Part shown: positions 44,101 through 53,100 of the stretch, piece by piece
Layout: every line of letters starts with the position of its first letter
Numbering within the stretch: the stretch's first letter is position 1
Assembly: GCF_022179185.1 (NCBI RefSeq)
Contig: NZ_BPQJ01000010.1
Coordinates: 124,001-188,000 of the forward strand
DNA: 64,000 bases
Reading direction: 5' to 3'
Origin: Methylobacterium frigidaeris
GTDB taxonomy: Bacteria; Pseudomonadota; Alphaproteobacteria; Rhizobiales; Beijerinckiaceae
Translations under genes and position numbers: made by a program
The notes under the pieces: model-generated
What the model saw: the letters and a program-made list of their open reading frames with translations, nothing else
Database searches by the model: none
Told to the model about the DNA's origin: nothing

Positions 44101-45048
44101 CTCCTCTCCGGAGAAGCGGACCCGCACCGGCAGCATGCCGATGCACGGCCCGAGGATCGCCTCGCTCCCCGGCAGGTCCGGCATCCGCGTCGAGGCGACG
44201 GCGCCGAACACGGCGTCGCGCCGGCCCTCGACCTTGGCGAGCAGCACGCCCCAGAGGGTCTGGAGCATCGTGCTCGCGGTGATCCCGAGGGCGCTCGCCC
44301 GGGCGGCGAGGCGTCCCGTGAGGTCGGGGCCGAGGCCGATCTCCAGGGTGCGGGGATCCCGCCCGCCCTCGCCCTCGCCGGCACGGCGGCCGGGCAGGTC
44401 GAGGGGCGTGTCGTAGCCCTCCAGGTAGCGGCGCCAATAGGCCAGCGCCTCGGGCGTGCGCCGCCCGTCCGCGGCCTTGACGAAGCGGCCGAACGGGACC
44501 GGCGGCGGCAGGCGCGGCGCGTCCCCCGCGGCGAGGGCCCGGTAGGCCCGGCCGAGATCGTCCTGCAGCAGGCCGATGCACCAGCCGTCCATCAGCAGGT
44601 GGTGGAACCCGAGCACGACCCGCGTCTCGCCCTCGGCGACCCGGATCAGGCCGAGCCGGAGCAGCATGTCGCGGCGGATATCGAATGGGCGCCGGCTCTG
44701 CGCCTCGGCGTAGCGCGCGGCAGCGCGGCGGGCCGCCGCCGGCCCGTCCGCGCGGGCGTCGATCACGTCGGGCGCGAGGCGGCGCTGCTTGAGGACGATC
44801 TGCAGCGGCCGCTCGGCGCCGGTCGGCCGGAACACCGTGCGCAGGATGTCGTGCCGGTCGACGAGGTGCTGCCAGGCCTCCGCGAAGGCCGCGAGGTCGA
44901 GGGGCCCCCACACCGTGAAGGCCAGCTGCTGGATGTAGGCGCGCGGGCCCTCCCCGCCGGCCTCCCGCTCCAACGCGTCGTGGAACACCAGGCCTTCCTG
45001 GAACGGCGTCAGGGGATAGATGTCCTTGACGGTCTCGCGCGCAATCAT
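41128..45048 (-). CDS. nonribosomal peptide synthetase, C-A-T-TE termination module
   Basis: 1306 residues. C domain 5-445 with HHLLMDGW (His149, His150, Asp154); its start (VKDIYPLTPFQEGLVFH) resembles the acceptor docking region that follows an epimerase module. A domain ~465-975: YTSGTTGLPKG (A3), NHYGPTETTIG (A5), YRTGD, K968 in NGKLDR. The eight pocket residues, read by alignment to GrsA, give D-L-T-K-L-G-H-I(-G-K), between the known codes for Asp (DLTKVGHIGK) and Asn (DLTKLGEVGK). T domain: GGHSL, Ser1024. TE: GWSFGA with Ser1153, His1284 in GGDHYSM. ATG 45048 preferred over an upstream TTG at 45087. It likely adds Asp or Asn last and releases the peptide. Confidence 0.9.
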   Translation of the reverse strand: MIARETVKDIYPLTPFQEGLVFHDALEREAGGEGPRAYIQQLAFTVWGPLDLAAFAEAWQHLVDRHDILRTVFRPTGAERPLQIVLKQRRLAPDVIDARADGPAAARRAAARYAEAQSRRPFDIRRDMLLRLGLIRVAEGETRVVLGFHHLLMDGWCIGLLQDDLGRAYRALAAGDAPRLPPPVPFGRFVKAADGRRTPEALAYWRRYLEGYDTPLDLPGRRAGEGEGGRDPRTLEIGLGPDLTGRLAARASALGITASTMLQTLWGVLLAKVEGRRDAVFGAVASTRMPDLPGSEAILGPCIGMLPVRVRFSGEESLADLLRSAQRESVERLARVHCPLAEIQGVSTPRSGLIGHSFVYENYPLDEGFKGEAQVLAPGVTIHDVQPFQTNSYDFGVMALPGAETRMVFGFNAVRVDPEAVARLGRWFLTLAAQAADAPDTALDALTLLDAEEAARVLAWGRGAPAAPAEPVAATWPALARSRADAPALRVAERIVDYAALADRAVRLAGWLHRAAGIGPSEPVMLLAEADDRMVVAMMACLLLGCPFVPVEPDHPVARIAHILRDSGARVVLTNRDPGNLPDLAVPVVPLAQAERDADPAPGTLPGAGTDPTAYIIYTSGTTGLPKGVRVGQRALANYARWFNTLPEAGEGLRTMLVTSPAFDLGYTGLFGALLGGGCVSLLGEDERRDPGLVLDRLAAHGITVLKATPSYLGLLLAGPEGEARLGAVPLRLLLLGGEPQNFGLLQRVRALCPHLRLFNHYGPTETTIGCAAGPLDDLAQVGAGPQRIGRPIAGARVFVTDPTLRPVPAGLVGELLVGGEGVAQGYVNAAPTDAARFTVLPGAGGLDGNLRVYRTGDRVRWLADGSLEFLGRTDDQVKVRGHRVSLKEVEAALRTLDGVSDAAILAETRGGGTELVAYLVPAEGAAPTHVTLAPAALRAALARLLPPAMLPARFFPVSRFPLTPNGKLDRAALQRHHRPAIAAPIGDEPATETERRLREIWKEVLFLEGIGLDDDFFALGGHSLKAILIAAKVQAATGRPLALRSLFDHPTIRGLAAHLSAGGPSSDGLIPLRRGAAGAPVAGFLPPALGTATVYRELLQPLRTDIACLGLQAPGFDRDAPFAGSLTQYGRIFAAMLRPQLDARPVTLVGWSFGAVLALATGLQLESEGRAVALILLDGAPPRPDRGPDEADAPAAGFAALRTRPYWGRVLAVMDALPEADLARIERLAQHHHGLARRDDLQGVLNGPITCIEATGADPRAGMAGFRRFTRGRFVLHEVGGDHYSMFHPPHLAQVQALLGGCLGA

Positions 45049-45123
45049 CGTCTGGGTTCGCTCGCTGGAGCGCCCTGCTCGCCGCAAGGCCGAGAGGACG
45101 CGTGAGGGGGGAGAGCCGGCGCC

Positions 45124-46446
45124 TTAGAACTTCATGGTCACGCCCAGGCCGAGATTATGCTCGCGGAAGTTCTGGCTGCCGTCGGTCGTCTTCTGGCGCT
45201 GGAACTTGTAGCCGAACTCCAGAGCGGTCCGCTCCGAGACGAGGTACTGGCCGCCGAGGACGACGGCCCAGCCGCGGTAGGTGATCGGGAGCTGGATCGC
45301 GGCCTGGATGAGCCGCTCGAGCCGGACCTCGAGCGAGAGCGCCGGATCGACCTGGTAGGTCACGGCGGTGCCGTAACTGGTGACGGTGATGGCCGGGATC
45401 CCCGGCGAGACGAGCTCGGAGGCAGCCCGGCTCCAGTAGCCCCGCCAGGCCCAGTCCTGCGACATCTGCCAGGTCGTCGTGGCCTGCCCGACGAGCCGGC
45501 CGACGGTGTTGAAGCGGGGATCGGCGAAGCGCTGGGTGAGGTAGCCGACCTGCCCGGTGGTCCGGAGGCCGTCGAGGACCGGCAGGTCGAGGCCGAGGGC
45601 CACCATCGCGCCGCGCGAGTCGCGGTCGTAGCCGTCCGCGAGCTGGTAGGCGATGCGGTTGCCCGCGACCAGCAGGTACGCTGTCGCATCGTCGAAGAAA
45701 CGCAAACCGACCTTGCCGATCTGGTTGAACTCGGTGCGCTGGTACCGGTTGGCGAAGGCGGGGGCCGCGGCCTCCCCGGTCCCCTCGACCCCCTGCCCCC
45801 AGGCCTGGACCTGGCCGACGAACTCGGCGAAGTAGGGCCCGGATTCGTAGGACAGGGCGGTGCGGGAGGTCTGCGTCGTCACGAAGGTCTGCACGTTCCC
45901 GGCGCCGAGCGTGCCGAGGGCCGAGAGGGCGTAGGCCTGGCGCTTGACCTGGAAGCTGGTGGTCAGCGTCCAGGGCTCGGCGAGCCGCGCCCGCAGCGAC
46001 GGGCCGAACAGGTAGCCGTCCTGCCGCAGGGCGTCGGTGAGCAGGTAGCGCCCGAAGCGGCCGCTCGCGACGAGCGAGGCGCCGACATCGCCCTGGTCCA
46101 GCGCGACGGTGACGGCCGGCGCCACCACCGCCTTCAGGTCGGCGATGCCGGTCGCGTTCTGGAACAGGTTGCTGCTGGAGATGCCGCTGAGCGAGAGCTG
46201 CGGGGCGACGACGAGCGCCCCGTCATAGAAGCGCAGGCCCGTGGCCGGCGTGGGCTTGGGCACGTCGAGCGGTCTGGCCAGGGCGGCCTTCGCGGTCTCC
46301 GGATCGACGGTCTGGCTCGGCGCCGTCAGGCTCTGCGCCCGGGCGGTCCCGTCGCAGGCCAGCACCCCGCCGAGGAGGCAGCCGCGCACCGCCCAGCCGC
46401 GGCGGCCGCGGGACCGGCGGTGCGTCTCAGCGGTTCGGCGTCCCAC
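45124..46446 (-). CDS. outer-membrane beta-barrel protein
   Basis: 440-residue protein with a signal peptide (RGCLLGGVLACDGTARA) and a long beta-rich body of alternating hydrophobic strands (VAPQLSLSGISSSNLFQNAT, LYNAR-like turns, YLLVAGNRIAYQLADGYDRD). It ends in a terminal Phe (LGLGVTMKF), the sorting signal of outer-membrane barrels. It resembles BBP2_2-type barrels often encoded with exopolysaccharide or secretion genes. It starts at GTG 46446, overlapping the SPFH gene by 20 bp. Possible role: outer-membrane pore for the locus, unproven. Confidence 0.75.
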   Translation of the reverse strand: MGRRTAETHRRSRGRRGWAVRGCLLGGVLACDGTARAQSLTAPSQTVDPETAKAALARPLDVPKPTPATGLRFYDGALVVAPQLSLSGISSSNLFQNATGIADLKAVVAPAVTVALDQGDVGASLVASGRFGRYLLTDALRQDGYLFGPSLRARLAEPWTLTTSFQVKRQAYALSALGTLGAGNVQTFVTTQTSRTALSYESGPYFAEFVGQVQAWGQGVEGTGEAAAPAFANRYQRTEFNQIGKVGLRFFDDATAYLLVAGNRIAYQLADGYDRDSRGAMVALGLDLPVLDGLRTTGQVGYLTQRFADPRFNTVGRLVGQATTTWQMSQDWAWRGYWSRAASELVSPGIPAITVTSYGTAVTYQVDPALSLEVRLERLIQAAIQLPITYRGWAVVLGGQYLVSERTALEFGYKFQRQKTTDGSQNFREHNLGLGVTMKF

Positions 46447-47917
46447 CCTTCACCTCACCTTTGGCCTCGCTGTTGCCCGGCCCGCCGAACCAGCCCGTGT
46501 AGCTCAAGAGGTCCCGCATCCGGGTCCAGAACGTGCCGCCGCCACCGGTGCCCGCCGGCGAGGACAGGAGCGGGATCCCGCCGGCGGGCACCGGGGCCGG
46601 GACCGCCTGCGGGGCGCTCTGCCGGAGCGCGGGCGCATCCGGATCCGTGGACGGGATCGTCCGCAGGCCGAGGGTGAGGTCGTGGGACCAGGCGCCGGTC
46701 GGCGCCGGCAGCGGCGCCCCGAGGCTGTAGGGGCTGGGCTGCTGGTTCTTCAGTTCGGGCCGCGAGACGTCGACGCTGCCCTCGTAGGCATTCGCCCCTT
46801 CGAGCGGCGGGGCGTCGCCGGCGGCAGGCGTCGGCCCGGAGGAAACCGGCCCCTGCGGGATGCGCGCCTGCGGGCCGGGCGCGGAGGGGCCTTGAGGCGT
46901 CGCCGCGTCGCCGGTGTTCAGGATCAGCGGCAAGCCTCCGTTCCCGCCGATCACGACGGTCTTGGCGTTCGGCGAGGTCGCCAGCATCACGGTGGCCTCG
47001 ATGCCGCGCCACTTCAGGTAGGCCTCCGAGATCCCCGCTTGCACGATCTCCTGGAACTGCTTGATGCCATTGGCCTCGATGACCTTCCGCTCGCTCTCGT
47101 ACTGCTCGCGCTCGACCCGGAACCGCATCTCCTTGACGAGCTGCTCCTGCTCGATCTTCGACTGGATCGCCCCGGTGATGCGCGGCGGCAGGATGATGTC
47201 CCGGACCAGGATGTCGGTCATCTCGATCAGGCGGTCGCGAATCTCCGCCTCCGCGTCGGGCCGCCCCTGCCTGCTCTCCCGGTCGAGTTCGCGCTCGTTG
47301 CGCGCGTAGATGAAATTGGGCCGACCCGGATCGACAACGCCCGTGTAGACTTCGCGGGCCATCACCTCCCGGCCGGCATTGTAGAAGTCGGTGGTCTGGA
47401 ACTTGCCGAACTCCCGCCGAGTCGAGGCGTTGACCTCCGGGATCAGCAGCAGCTTCAGGTAATCAGGGCCGACCAGCTTGTGCAGGTAGCCCAGGTTGTC
47501 CCGGTCGACGAACCACCGGAAGGTCAGCGCGATAGTGACGTTGAGGCCGTCACGGGTGAGCGCGACGATGTCGAGGCTGTGGGATTGCAGGCGGGTGTCG
47601 TAGAGGTAGACCCTGTCCCAGGGCCAGATCAGCGCGATGCCCTCGGGCAGCACCTTCCTGGTGTCGGTCCCGCCGGAGAACCGGTGCCAGATCACGCCGG
47701 CGGAGCCGGCCGGAACCGTCACGACGACGTAGGGCGCCAGGAAGACGGCGCAGATCAGGACGACGAGCAGGCCGAGCAACGCGTCCCGCCGGCGCGGCAG
47801 CCGGAACCGCCGGCGGGGCCGCGGCTCCGCCTCCACCCTCTCGATACTCACCAGATCACGCCCTTCTCGCTCCCGCACGGGCTTCTCGAGTCCCGCGCTC
47901 CACCCCGATACTCGCAC
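46427..47917 (-). CDS. SPFH/prohibitin-domain membrane protein
   Basis: 496 residues. One transmembrane segment near residues 47-67 (ALLGLLVVLICAVFLAPYVV) precedes an SPFH domain (GSAGVIWHRFSGGTDTRKVL, LALTRDGLNVTIALTFRWFV-like, REVMAREVYTGVVD) and coiled-coil helices (AIQSKIEQEQLVKEMRFRVE). The last ~190 residues are a proline/glycine-rich low-complexity tail, uncommon for this family. GTG 47917 lies 4 bp after the small membrane gene stop; GTG 47851 is an alternative. SPFH proteins scaffold membrane microdomains; in this position it may organise transport machinery. Confidence 0.78.
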   Translation of the reverse strand: MRVSGWSAGLEKPVREREGRDLVSIERVEAEPRPRRRFRLPRRRDALLGLLVVLICAVFLAPYVVVTVPAGSAGVIWHRFSGGTDTRKVLPEGIALIWPWDRVYLYDTRLQSHSLDIVALTRDGLNVTIALTFRWFVDRDNLGYLHKLVGPDYLKLLLIPEVNASTRREFGKFQTTDFYNAGREVMAREVYTGVVDPGRPNFIYARNERELDRESRQGRPDAEAEIRDRLIEMTDILVRDIILPPRITGAIQSKIEQEQLVKEMRFRVEREQYESERKVIEANGIKQFQEIVQAGISEAYLKWRGIEATVMLATSPNAKTVVIGGNGGLPLILNTGDAATPQGPSAPGPQARIPQGPVSSGPTPAAGDAPPLEGANAYEGSVDVSRPELKNQQPSPYSLGAPLPAPTGAWSHDLTLGLRTIPSTDPDAPALRQSAPQAVPAPVPAGGIPLLSSPAGTGGGGTFWTRMRDLLSYTGWFGGPGNSEAKGEVKGGTPNR

Positions 47918-47920
47918 CGG

Positions 47921-48100
47921 TCAGCGCTTCATCCGCCTTCGCTCCTCCCCGTCGTTCGAGCTCACGATGACCAGCACCAGGAGCCCGACCAGGGGCGTCA
48001 GGGCGAGGGACAGGATGAAGTACAGGAGGAAGCCGCCGCGGTAGCCGATGCCGAAACACGCGACCAGGATGCAGAGGACGAGATAGACGACGGCCGACAT
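47921..48100 (-). CDS. 59-residue two-helix membrane protein
   Basis: MSAVVYLVLCILVACFGIGY, RGGFLLYFILSLALTPLVGL, LVLVIVSSNDGEERRRMKR: two hydrophobic helices and a basic tail. It starts at ATG 48100 and ends 4 bp before the SPFH gene, so the two are surely co-transcribed. No family recognised; similar small proteins of the PLDc_N/DUF2207-like sort exist near SPFH genes. It may be a subunit of the SPFH complex. Confidence 0.65.
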   Translation of the reverse strand: MSAVVYLVLCILVACFGIGYRGGFLLYFILSLALTPLVGLLVLVIVSSNDGEERRRMKR

Positions 48101-48159
48101 CGATGAGCCTCGCGCCGCGGGTCGGGACCGGCCGGAGGGCGCGGCCCGCCCCGGCCTCG

Positions 48160-48199
48160 AACCCGGGTAGAGCGGCGCTCGGCCGCTCCACCCGGGGTT
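48160..48199 (-). terminator. hairpin downstream of the DUF697 gene
   Basis: Arms of about 17 bases (48160-48176 / 48182-48199; AACCCGGGT-AGAGCGGC against its near complement) pair with one bulge and one mismatch around a 5-nt loop, between the DUF697 gene and the small membrane protein gene. Confidence 0.55.
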
Positions 48200-48265
48200 T
48201 CGCCGTCATGGAGTCCAGCCCGCACCTCGCCGCGCCGGAGACGCGCAGCGTCCGGTGCACGGGTA

Positions 48266-48844
48266 TCAGGACGCGCCGACCGAGGACGGCGTCCGCGTCC
48301 GGATCGGGCTGTCGGCCTTGGCGGGCTCGGACGGCGCGGCCGCGCCGGCATTCGCCTTGTTCTGGGCCCGCTCGAACTCGGTCTTGAAGTAGGTCTTCAT
48401 CGTCTCCGGCTCGAAATCGAGCAGTGTGCCGCCGGCCTCGAAATGCTGGACGAAGACCCGGGCCAGGGCGATCGTCGCCGCGGCGGACAGGGCCGGCATC
48501 ACGGCGGCGCCGGCCAGGGTGCCGACAAGCGGGATCGACTTGGCCAGGCTGCCGATGCCGCCGCCGGCGACGACGGCCGGCAGGCCGCCGCCCAGGAGGG
48601 CGCCGACCAGGGCCCGCACCCGCTCCTGCGAGAACGGGAGGTCGTAGAGCTTGGCGAGCTCGCCGACCATCTTGTACTGCGCCGTCGCGACGGCCGCCAC
48701 GTCGATCACCGGCAGCGGGATCAGGCCGAGGCCGGCCGACCACAGCGTGTATTTGCGGATGATCTGATCGACCTGCTCGCGGCGGCTCGTCGGCACCGCC
48801 GCGTCGACCGTCTTCGCCAGTTCGCTCGTCGTCTCTGATGCCAT
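48266..48844 (-). CDS. DUF697/YcjF-like membrane protein
   Basis: 192 residues. QVDQIIRKYTLWSAGLGLIP, LPVIDVAAVATAQYKMVGEL, AKLYDLPFSQERVRALVGAL form the DUF697 signature; two hydrophobic segments follow (GGGLPAVVAGGGIGS, PLVGTLAGAAVMPALSAAAT). A charged tail reads FKTEFERAQNKANAG. Family members associate with membranes and GTPases, but the function here is unknown. ATG 48844 has a GAGAGAGGG site; the frame extends upstream without support. It is a separate unit from the SPFH pair, divided by a hairpin. Confidence 0.75.
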   Translation of the reverse strand: MASETTSELAKTVDAAVPTSRREQVDQIIRKYTLWSAGLGLIPLPVIDVAAVATAQYKMVGELAKLYDLPFSQERVRALVGALLGGGLPAVVAGGGIGSLAKSIPLVGTLAGAAVMPALSAAATIALARVFVQHFEAGGTLLDFEPETMKTYFKTEFERAQNKANAGAAAPSEPAKADSPIRTRTPSSVGAS

Positions 48845-49288
48845 GTCGCCCTCTCTCCGAAGCTGCGTCCCGAGCCCCGCCCGACCGTGCTGCGATCGGA
48901 CAGGGCTCCGGGTCCTTGGTCGTGGCCTTCCGGTCGCGCCGCACATCCCTGCGACGAGCCGGCATCCATGTCGTCGGACAATGCCCTGAGCCTGCAAAGC
49001 GCCGGGCGGCTCGCGGCATGCCCGCCGCCGTACTTCGCCGTGCCGTGATCGCACGGCTTCGCGCCGAAGTCTACTTTGTTCTTGAGTTCAATGCAGATTT
49101 TTCATCTTGAAACCAAGACATGCACACGCATCAACACTCTGATTGTGCTCATAATTCCTCATTCTCAACGATTTCCTTAGAAAATCGTTGCTGATATTAC
49201 CTCAAAGATCCTATAAGATCCGAACATTTCCGGCGTCATTCGATCGGACCCGCGGCGCTCAACGCCGCCTCATCCTCGCGAGGCTTAC
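48845..49288. promoter_or_regulatory. AT-rich divergent control region of the NRPS locus
   Basis: This 444-bp gap separates the DUF697 gene from the divergent type II thioesterase. The part 49060-49240 is far richer in A and T than anything around it. It holds a 9-bp stem hairpin, CAACGATTT (49166-49174) / AAATCGTTG (49182-49190), and a candidate promoter TTGCTG (49188-49193) - 18 bp - TATAAG (49212-49217) pointing at the thioesterase 72 bp away. The hairpin overlaps the -35 box, so it may be an operator. The rest shows nothing. Confidence 0.5.
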
Positions 49289-50095
49289 ATGAACACTGTC
49301 CCCGTCCGTGGATCGTCGCCGGCGCCGGCCGGCACCCGCCGATGGCTGCCGCACGCGAGTGACGCGACCTCTTGCGATCTGCGGTTGATCTGCCTGCCCT
49401 ATGCGGGCGGAGGCGCCTCCGTCTTCGCGCCTTTGCGCCGGCACGCCCCGGACTGGCTCGACGTGCTGCCGGTGCAGCTGCCCGGCCGCGAGAACCGGAT
49501 CGCCGAGCCCGCCATCGGGTCGATGCCGCCCCTCGTCGCCGTGCTCGCCGAGGCGCTGGCGCCAGTGCTGGACCGGCCCTACGCCCTCCTCGGCTACTCG
49601 GTCGGCGCCCGGGTCGCGTTCTGCCTGACCCAGGTGCTGGCGCGCAGGGGCCTGAGGCTGCCGCAGATCGTGATGGTCGCAGCCCATCGCGCCCCGGACC
49701 TGCCCGGCCGCGGCCCGGCGCTCCACACCCTGCCCTCCGAGGCGTTCTGGAGCCGGCTCGCCGACTACCAGGGCACGCCGGCGGCCATCCTCGACAACCC
49801 GGAATTCCGCGCCCTGTTCGAGGCGCCCCTGCGGGCGGATTTCGCTCTGGCCGAGACGCCGCTCGAGGCGGGCAACCAGCGGCTGCCCTGCCCGGTCACC
49901 GCCTTCGCGGGCCGCCGGGACGCCCTCGTGTCGCCGACGGAGGTCGCCGGCTGGGCCCGCGCGACCTCCGCCGCCTTCGACTGCGTCGAGATCGAGGGCG
50001 GCCACTTCTTCCTGCGCGACGCGGCGGAGCCGTTCCGCCAAGCGGTCTACGACCGCCTCGCACCGCTCGCCCGCAGGGCCCGGCACGCCGCCTGA
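49289..50095 (+). CDS. type II thioesterase (NRPS editing)
   Basis: 268-residue alpha/beta hydrolase of the type II thioesterase family that clears misacylated T domains on NRPS enzymes. Blocks: DLRLICLPYAGGGASVFAPL, LPVQLPGREN, the nucleophile elbow LLGYSVGARVAF (GxSxG), HRAPDLPGRGP, ITVFAGRRDA-like PVTAFAGRRDALVS, and GGHFFLRD with catalytic His. Complete triad. Length fits. It is transcribed opposite to both NRPS genes and converges on the autotransporter gene. Confidence 0.9.
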   Translation: MNTVPVRGSSPAPAGTRRWLPHASDATSCDLRLICLPYAGGGASVFAPLRRHAPDWLDVLPVQLPGRENRIAEPAIGSMPPLVAVLAEALAPVLDRPYALLGYSVGARVAFCLTQVLARRGLRLPQIVMVAAHRAPDLPGRGPALHTLPSEAFWSRLADYQGTPAAILDNPEFRALFEAPLRADFALAETPLEAGNQRLPCPVTAFAGRRDALVSPTEVAGWARATSAAFDCVEIEGGHFFLRDAAEPFRQAVYDRLAPLARRARHAA

Positions 50096-50142
50096 TCGGG
50101 CCGCCCGCAGGTTTGCCCGGGCGCGCCGCCCCGGGACGGCGC

Positions 50143-53100
50143 TCAGAACCGCCACCGCAGCCCCCCCAGCACGGTGTTGTCGGTGCCGAGCCGCGAGACG
50201 ACGCCCTCGTAATCGGCGAAGACCGAGAGCGCGTTCGCGACCTGCAGCTCGGCCCGCGCGCCGACCGGCACCACGAAGGCGTCGCGGTTGAAGCCCCGGA
50301 CGGAGAGCGGCGTGAAGCCCGGGATCCGGACCTGGGTGTCGGGCGCCGAGAGCACGAGGTCGCGACCGATGCCGGCCCGGATCTCGGCGTCGAGCAGGCC
50401 CGACCAGCCGCCATAGGACAAGAGGATGGTGCGGCCGAGGGCGAGGCTCAGCTCGGGCCGGGCCAGCGCGAAGCGGGTGCGGCCGATCGTCGAGGCGTAG
50501 GAAGCGGGCAGGCCCTGCTCGGTATAGGGATCCTGCTCGACCCGCAGCAGCGTGACCGCCGCCCGGGGCATCAGCCGGACCTCGCCGGCCTGGAGCGTGG
50601 TCACGGCGCTCAGGCGGCCGGCGAAACGGGTGTCGTCGAGCCGCCCGCGGGCGAACCCGGCCATGCCCGCGAAAGCCGTCGGCCTTAAGCTCGCGAGGTC
50701 GCCGCGCCCGGCGAGCCCCGAGGCGCTGATCACCGCCGGGCCGACCTCGACCGCGCCGTAGGCGGCGATCTTGTAGGCGTCGGCATCGAGCCTCGACCCG
50801 TACCCGCCGGGCGAGGCCTGGGCGGCGGTGCGGCTGAACGCCCCCATCACGCCGGCGAGCAGGTTCGGGGCGATCTCCGCGTCGGCCCCGACCATCACTC
50901 CGCCGCCGCTACTGGCGATGGCCGGGACCGGGCCGTCGGCGTCGAGGCGGGAGACGGTGCCGTAGGCCGAGGCCCAGATTGCGGCGCCCATGGCCCGGGA
51001 TCCCGCCGCCATCGGGCCGCGCTGGGAGAGCCAGGTCCTGAGCGAATCGGCGCCCCCGACCTCCGCCGAGCCCGGAGTGCCGACCCCGCCCGACCCCGGG
51101 GGCGGGCCGAAGGCGCTCGCGGTGCGGAAGGCGCCGGCGCGGCGCTCGAACAGGTCGAGGGTGCGCAAGGTGTCGGCGGCGGCGGTGCGCGCCGCCGCAT
51201 CGGTCTGGAACGGGTTGGCGGTGGCGACCTCGACCGCGACGGGGGTATAGCGGGCCCCGGCCGCGACCCGGCTTCCCGTCGTTACCGCATCGACGCTGCC
51301 CTGGACCGCGCCGGCCGTCAGGGCGGTGTAGATCCCGCCGAGTCCCGGGGTCGGCACGACCCGCAGGGTGCCGCCGGCGAGGCTCGCCATGCCGGCGACG
51401 GAGAGCCGGTCGCTGCGCCCGTCGGCGGCGGTCTCGATCACCAGCGCGGTGTTCTGGCCGAGAAAGGACCCGACCGTCAGGGTGCCGATGCTGTTGCCCG
51501 GCGCCACCGTGCCGCCGCCGCCGACCGTGCCGGAGACGAGGCCGGTGCCGCTCAGGGTCGTGGCGGTTCCGGCCATCCGGATGCTGCCGGCGACGCTGCC
51601 GTCGACCCGCACGGCGCTGGCCGCCCCCATCATGGCGATGTCGCCGGTCACGGTCCCGCCCGGCAGGACCTCGACCCGGTTGGAAGAACCGCCGCCGCGG
51701 ATCGCGACCTGCTCGACGACATTGCCGTGATCGTCGATCCTGCCGTAGGTCGCGACCGTGCCGGCGACGAGGGCCTGGTTGCCGGTGCCCGCCAGGGTGA
51801 TCGCCGGGCCGTCGGAGCCGTTGACCGTGCCGGTCGGCCGGACGTCGAGGGTGTTGAGGCTGCCCTCGATCCGCACGCCGACGGAGGAACTGCCGAACGT
51901 CGCGACGGTGCCGGCGATCTCGGCCCGGTTGCCCTGCCCCGTCATCGCCACGCCGACCGAGCGGGCACCCCAGATCTCGAGCCCGGCCCCCTGCTGCAGC
52001 GAGAGGTTCGCCGCGCCCTGGAGCGCCACCGCGGCGATGCCGCTCCCGAAGGTGGCGAGGCTCGGCCGCACGTAGCTCGTCGGCGACAGGGCGCCGGTCG
52101 CCGGGTCGATAGAGATGCCGCCGATGGTGCGGTTCGAGGGCTGGAGGACGAGGCTCGAGCCGGCCACGTCGAGCGGCGTGGTCCGGACGTTGTCGCCGGA
52201 GCAGAGCCCGCCCGCGGGCGCCGCGCCGAAGCTGCACGAGCCCTGCGTCGTCAGGGCCAGGGTGACGTTGCGGTCGAGAGCCCAGAGGGTGATGACCGAG
52301 GAGAAGGCGCCCGAACCGGGGGCGCCGGTCGCGTAGACGTATTGGCCGAAGGCGTCGGTCGCGCCGTAGAGCGGGAACCACGACTGCGCCAAGCCCTGGT
52401 AGCCGACGAAGTTGATGGCGTAGGCCGCGTCGAGATCCTGGTTGTAGAACAGGGACGAGGTGTTGCCGCCGATCAGGCCGCTATGGCCGAGCAGCGCGCC
52501 GCCGGTGCCGACGCTCGGCATGCCGTAGATGGCGAGGCCGTAATTGGCGGGGATGCCCGCGACTTCGCCGGGCGTCGTGTCTCCGACCCTCTGCGCCTGC
52601 GTGGCGGGCGAGAGCAGGCCGAGATTGTTGGTGGCGAGCTGGCGCACCCATCGCAGCTCGTCCGCCGGCGAGGAGAGCATCGCGCCGGCCGACCACGGCA
52701 CGCGGGGATCGACGTAGGTCATGTCGAACCGGGAGCCGTAGGACACCTTGTACAGGGTGTCGTCGCTGAGCACGGTCTCCATCGTCCGCGGGTGGCTCGC
52801 CGTGTAGCCGGTACCGGTCGGGAAGATGGTCTTGCCGAGTCCGATGCCGGCCGCCATGCCGTTGACCAGCGTCTCGATGCTCTGGCACCCGCCCGGAGTG
52901 AGGCACGAGGCGCGCTGGGCGATCAGGCCGAGCACCACGAAGTTGGTGTTGGAGTAGTTCATCGGGCCGATCGGGTTCGGCGCCAGCGTCTTGGCGGCGG
53001 CCACCAGCTGCTCGGGCGTGTAGGCCGCATTGCCGTAGGGGCCGGTCGGGCTGGTGAAGTTGGCCCATTCCTGCAGCACGGTGATGCCCGGCACCGTGCG

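Noticed and set aside
48150..48205. TCGAACCCGGG-containing hairpin resembling a tRNA T-arm
   Set aside because: No acceptor, D or anticodon arms can be drawn around it; it fits better as a terminator hairpin.
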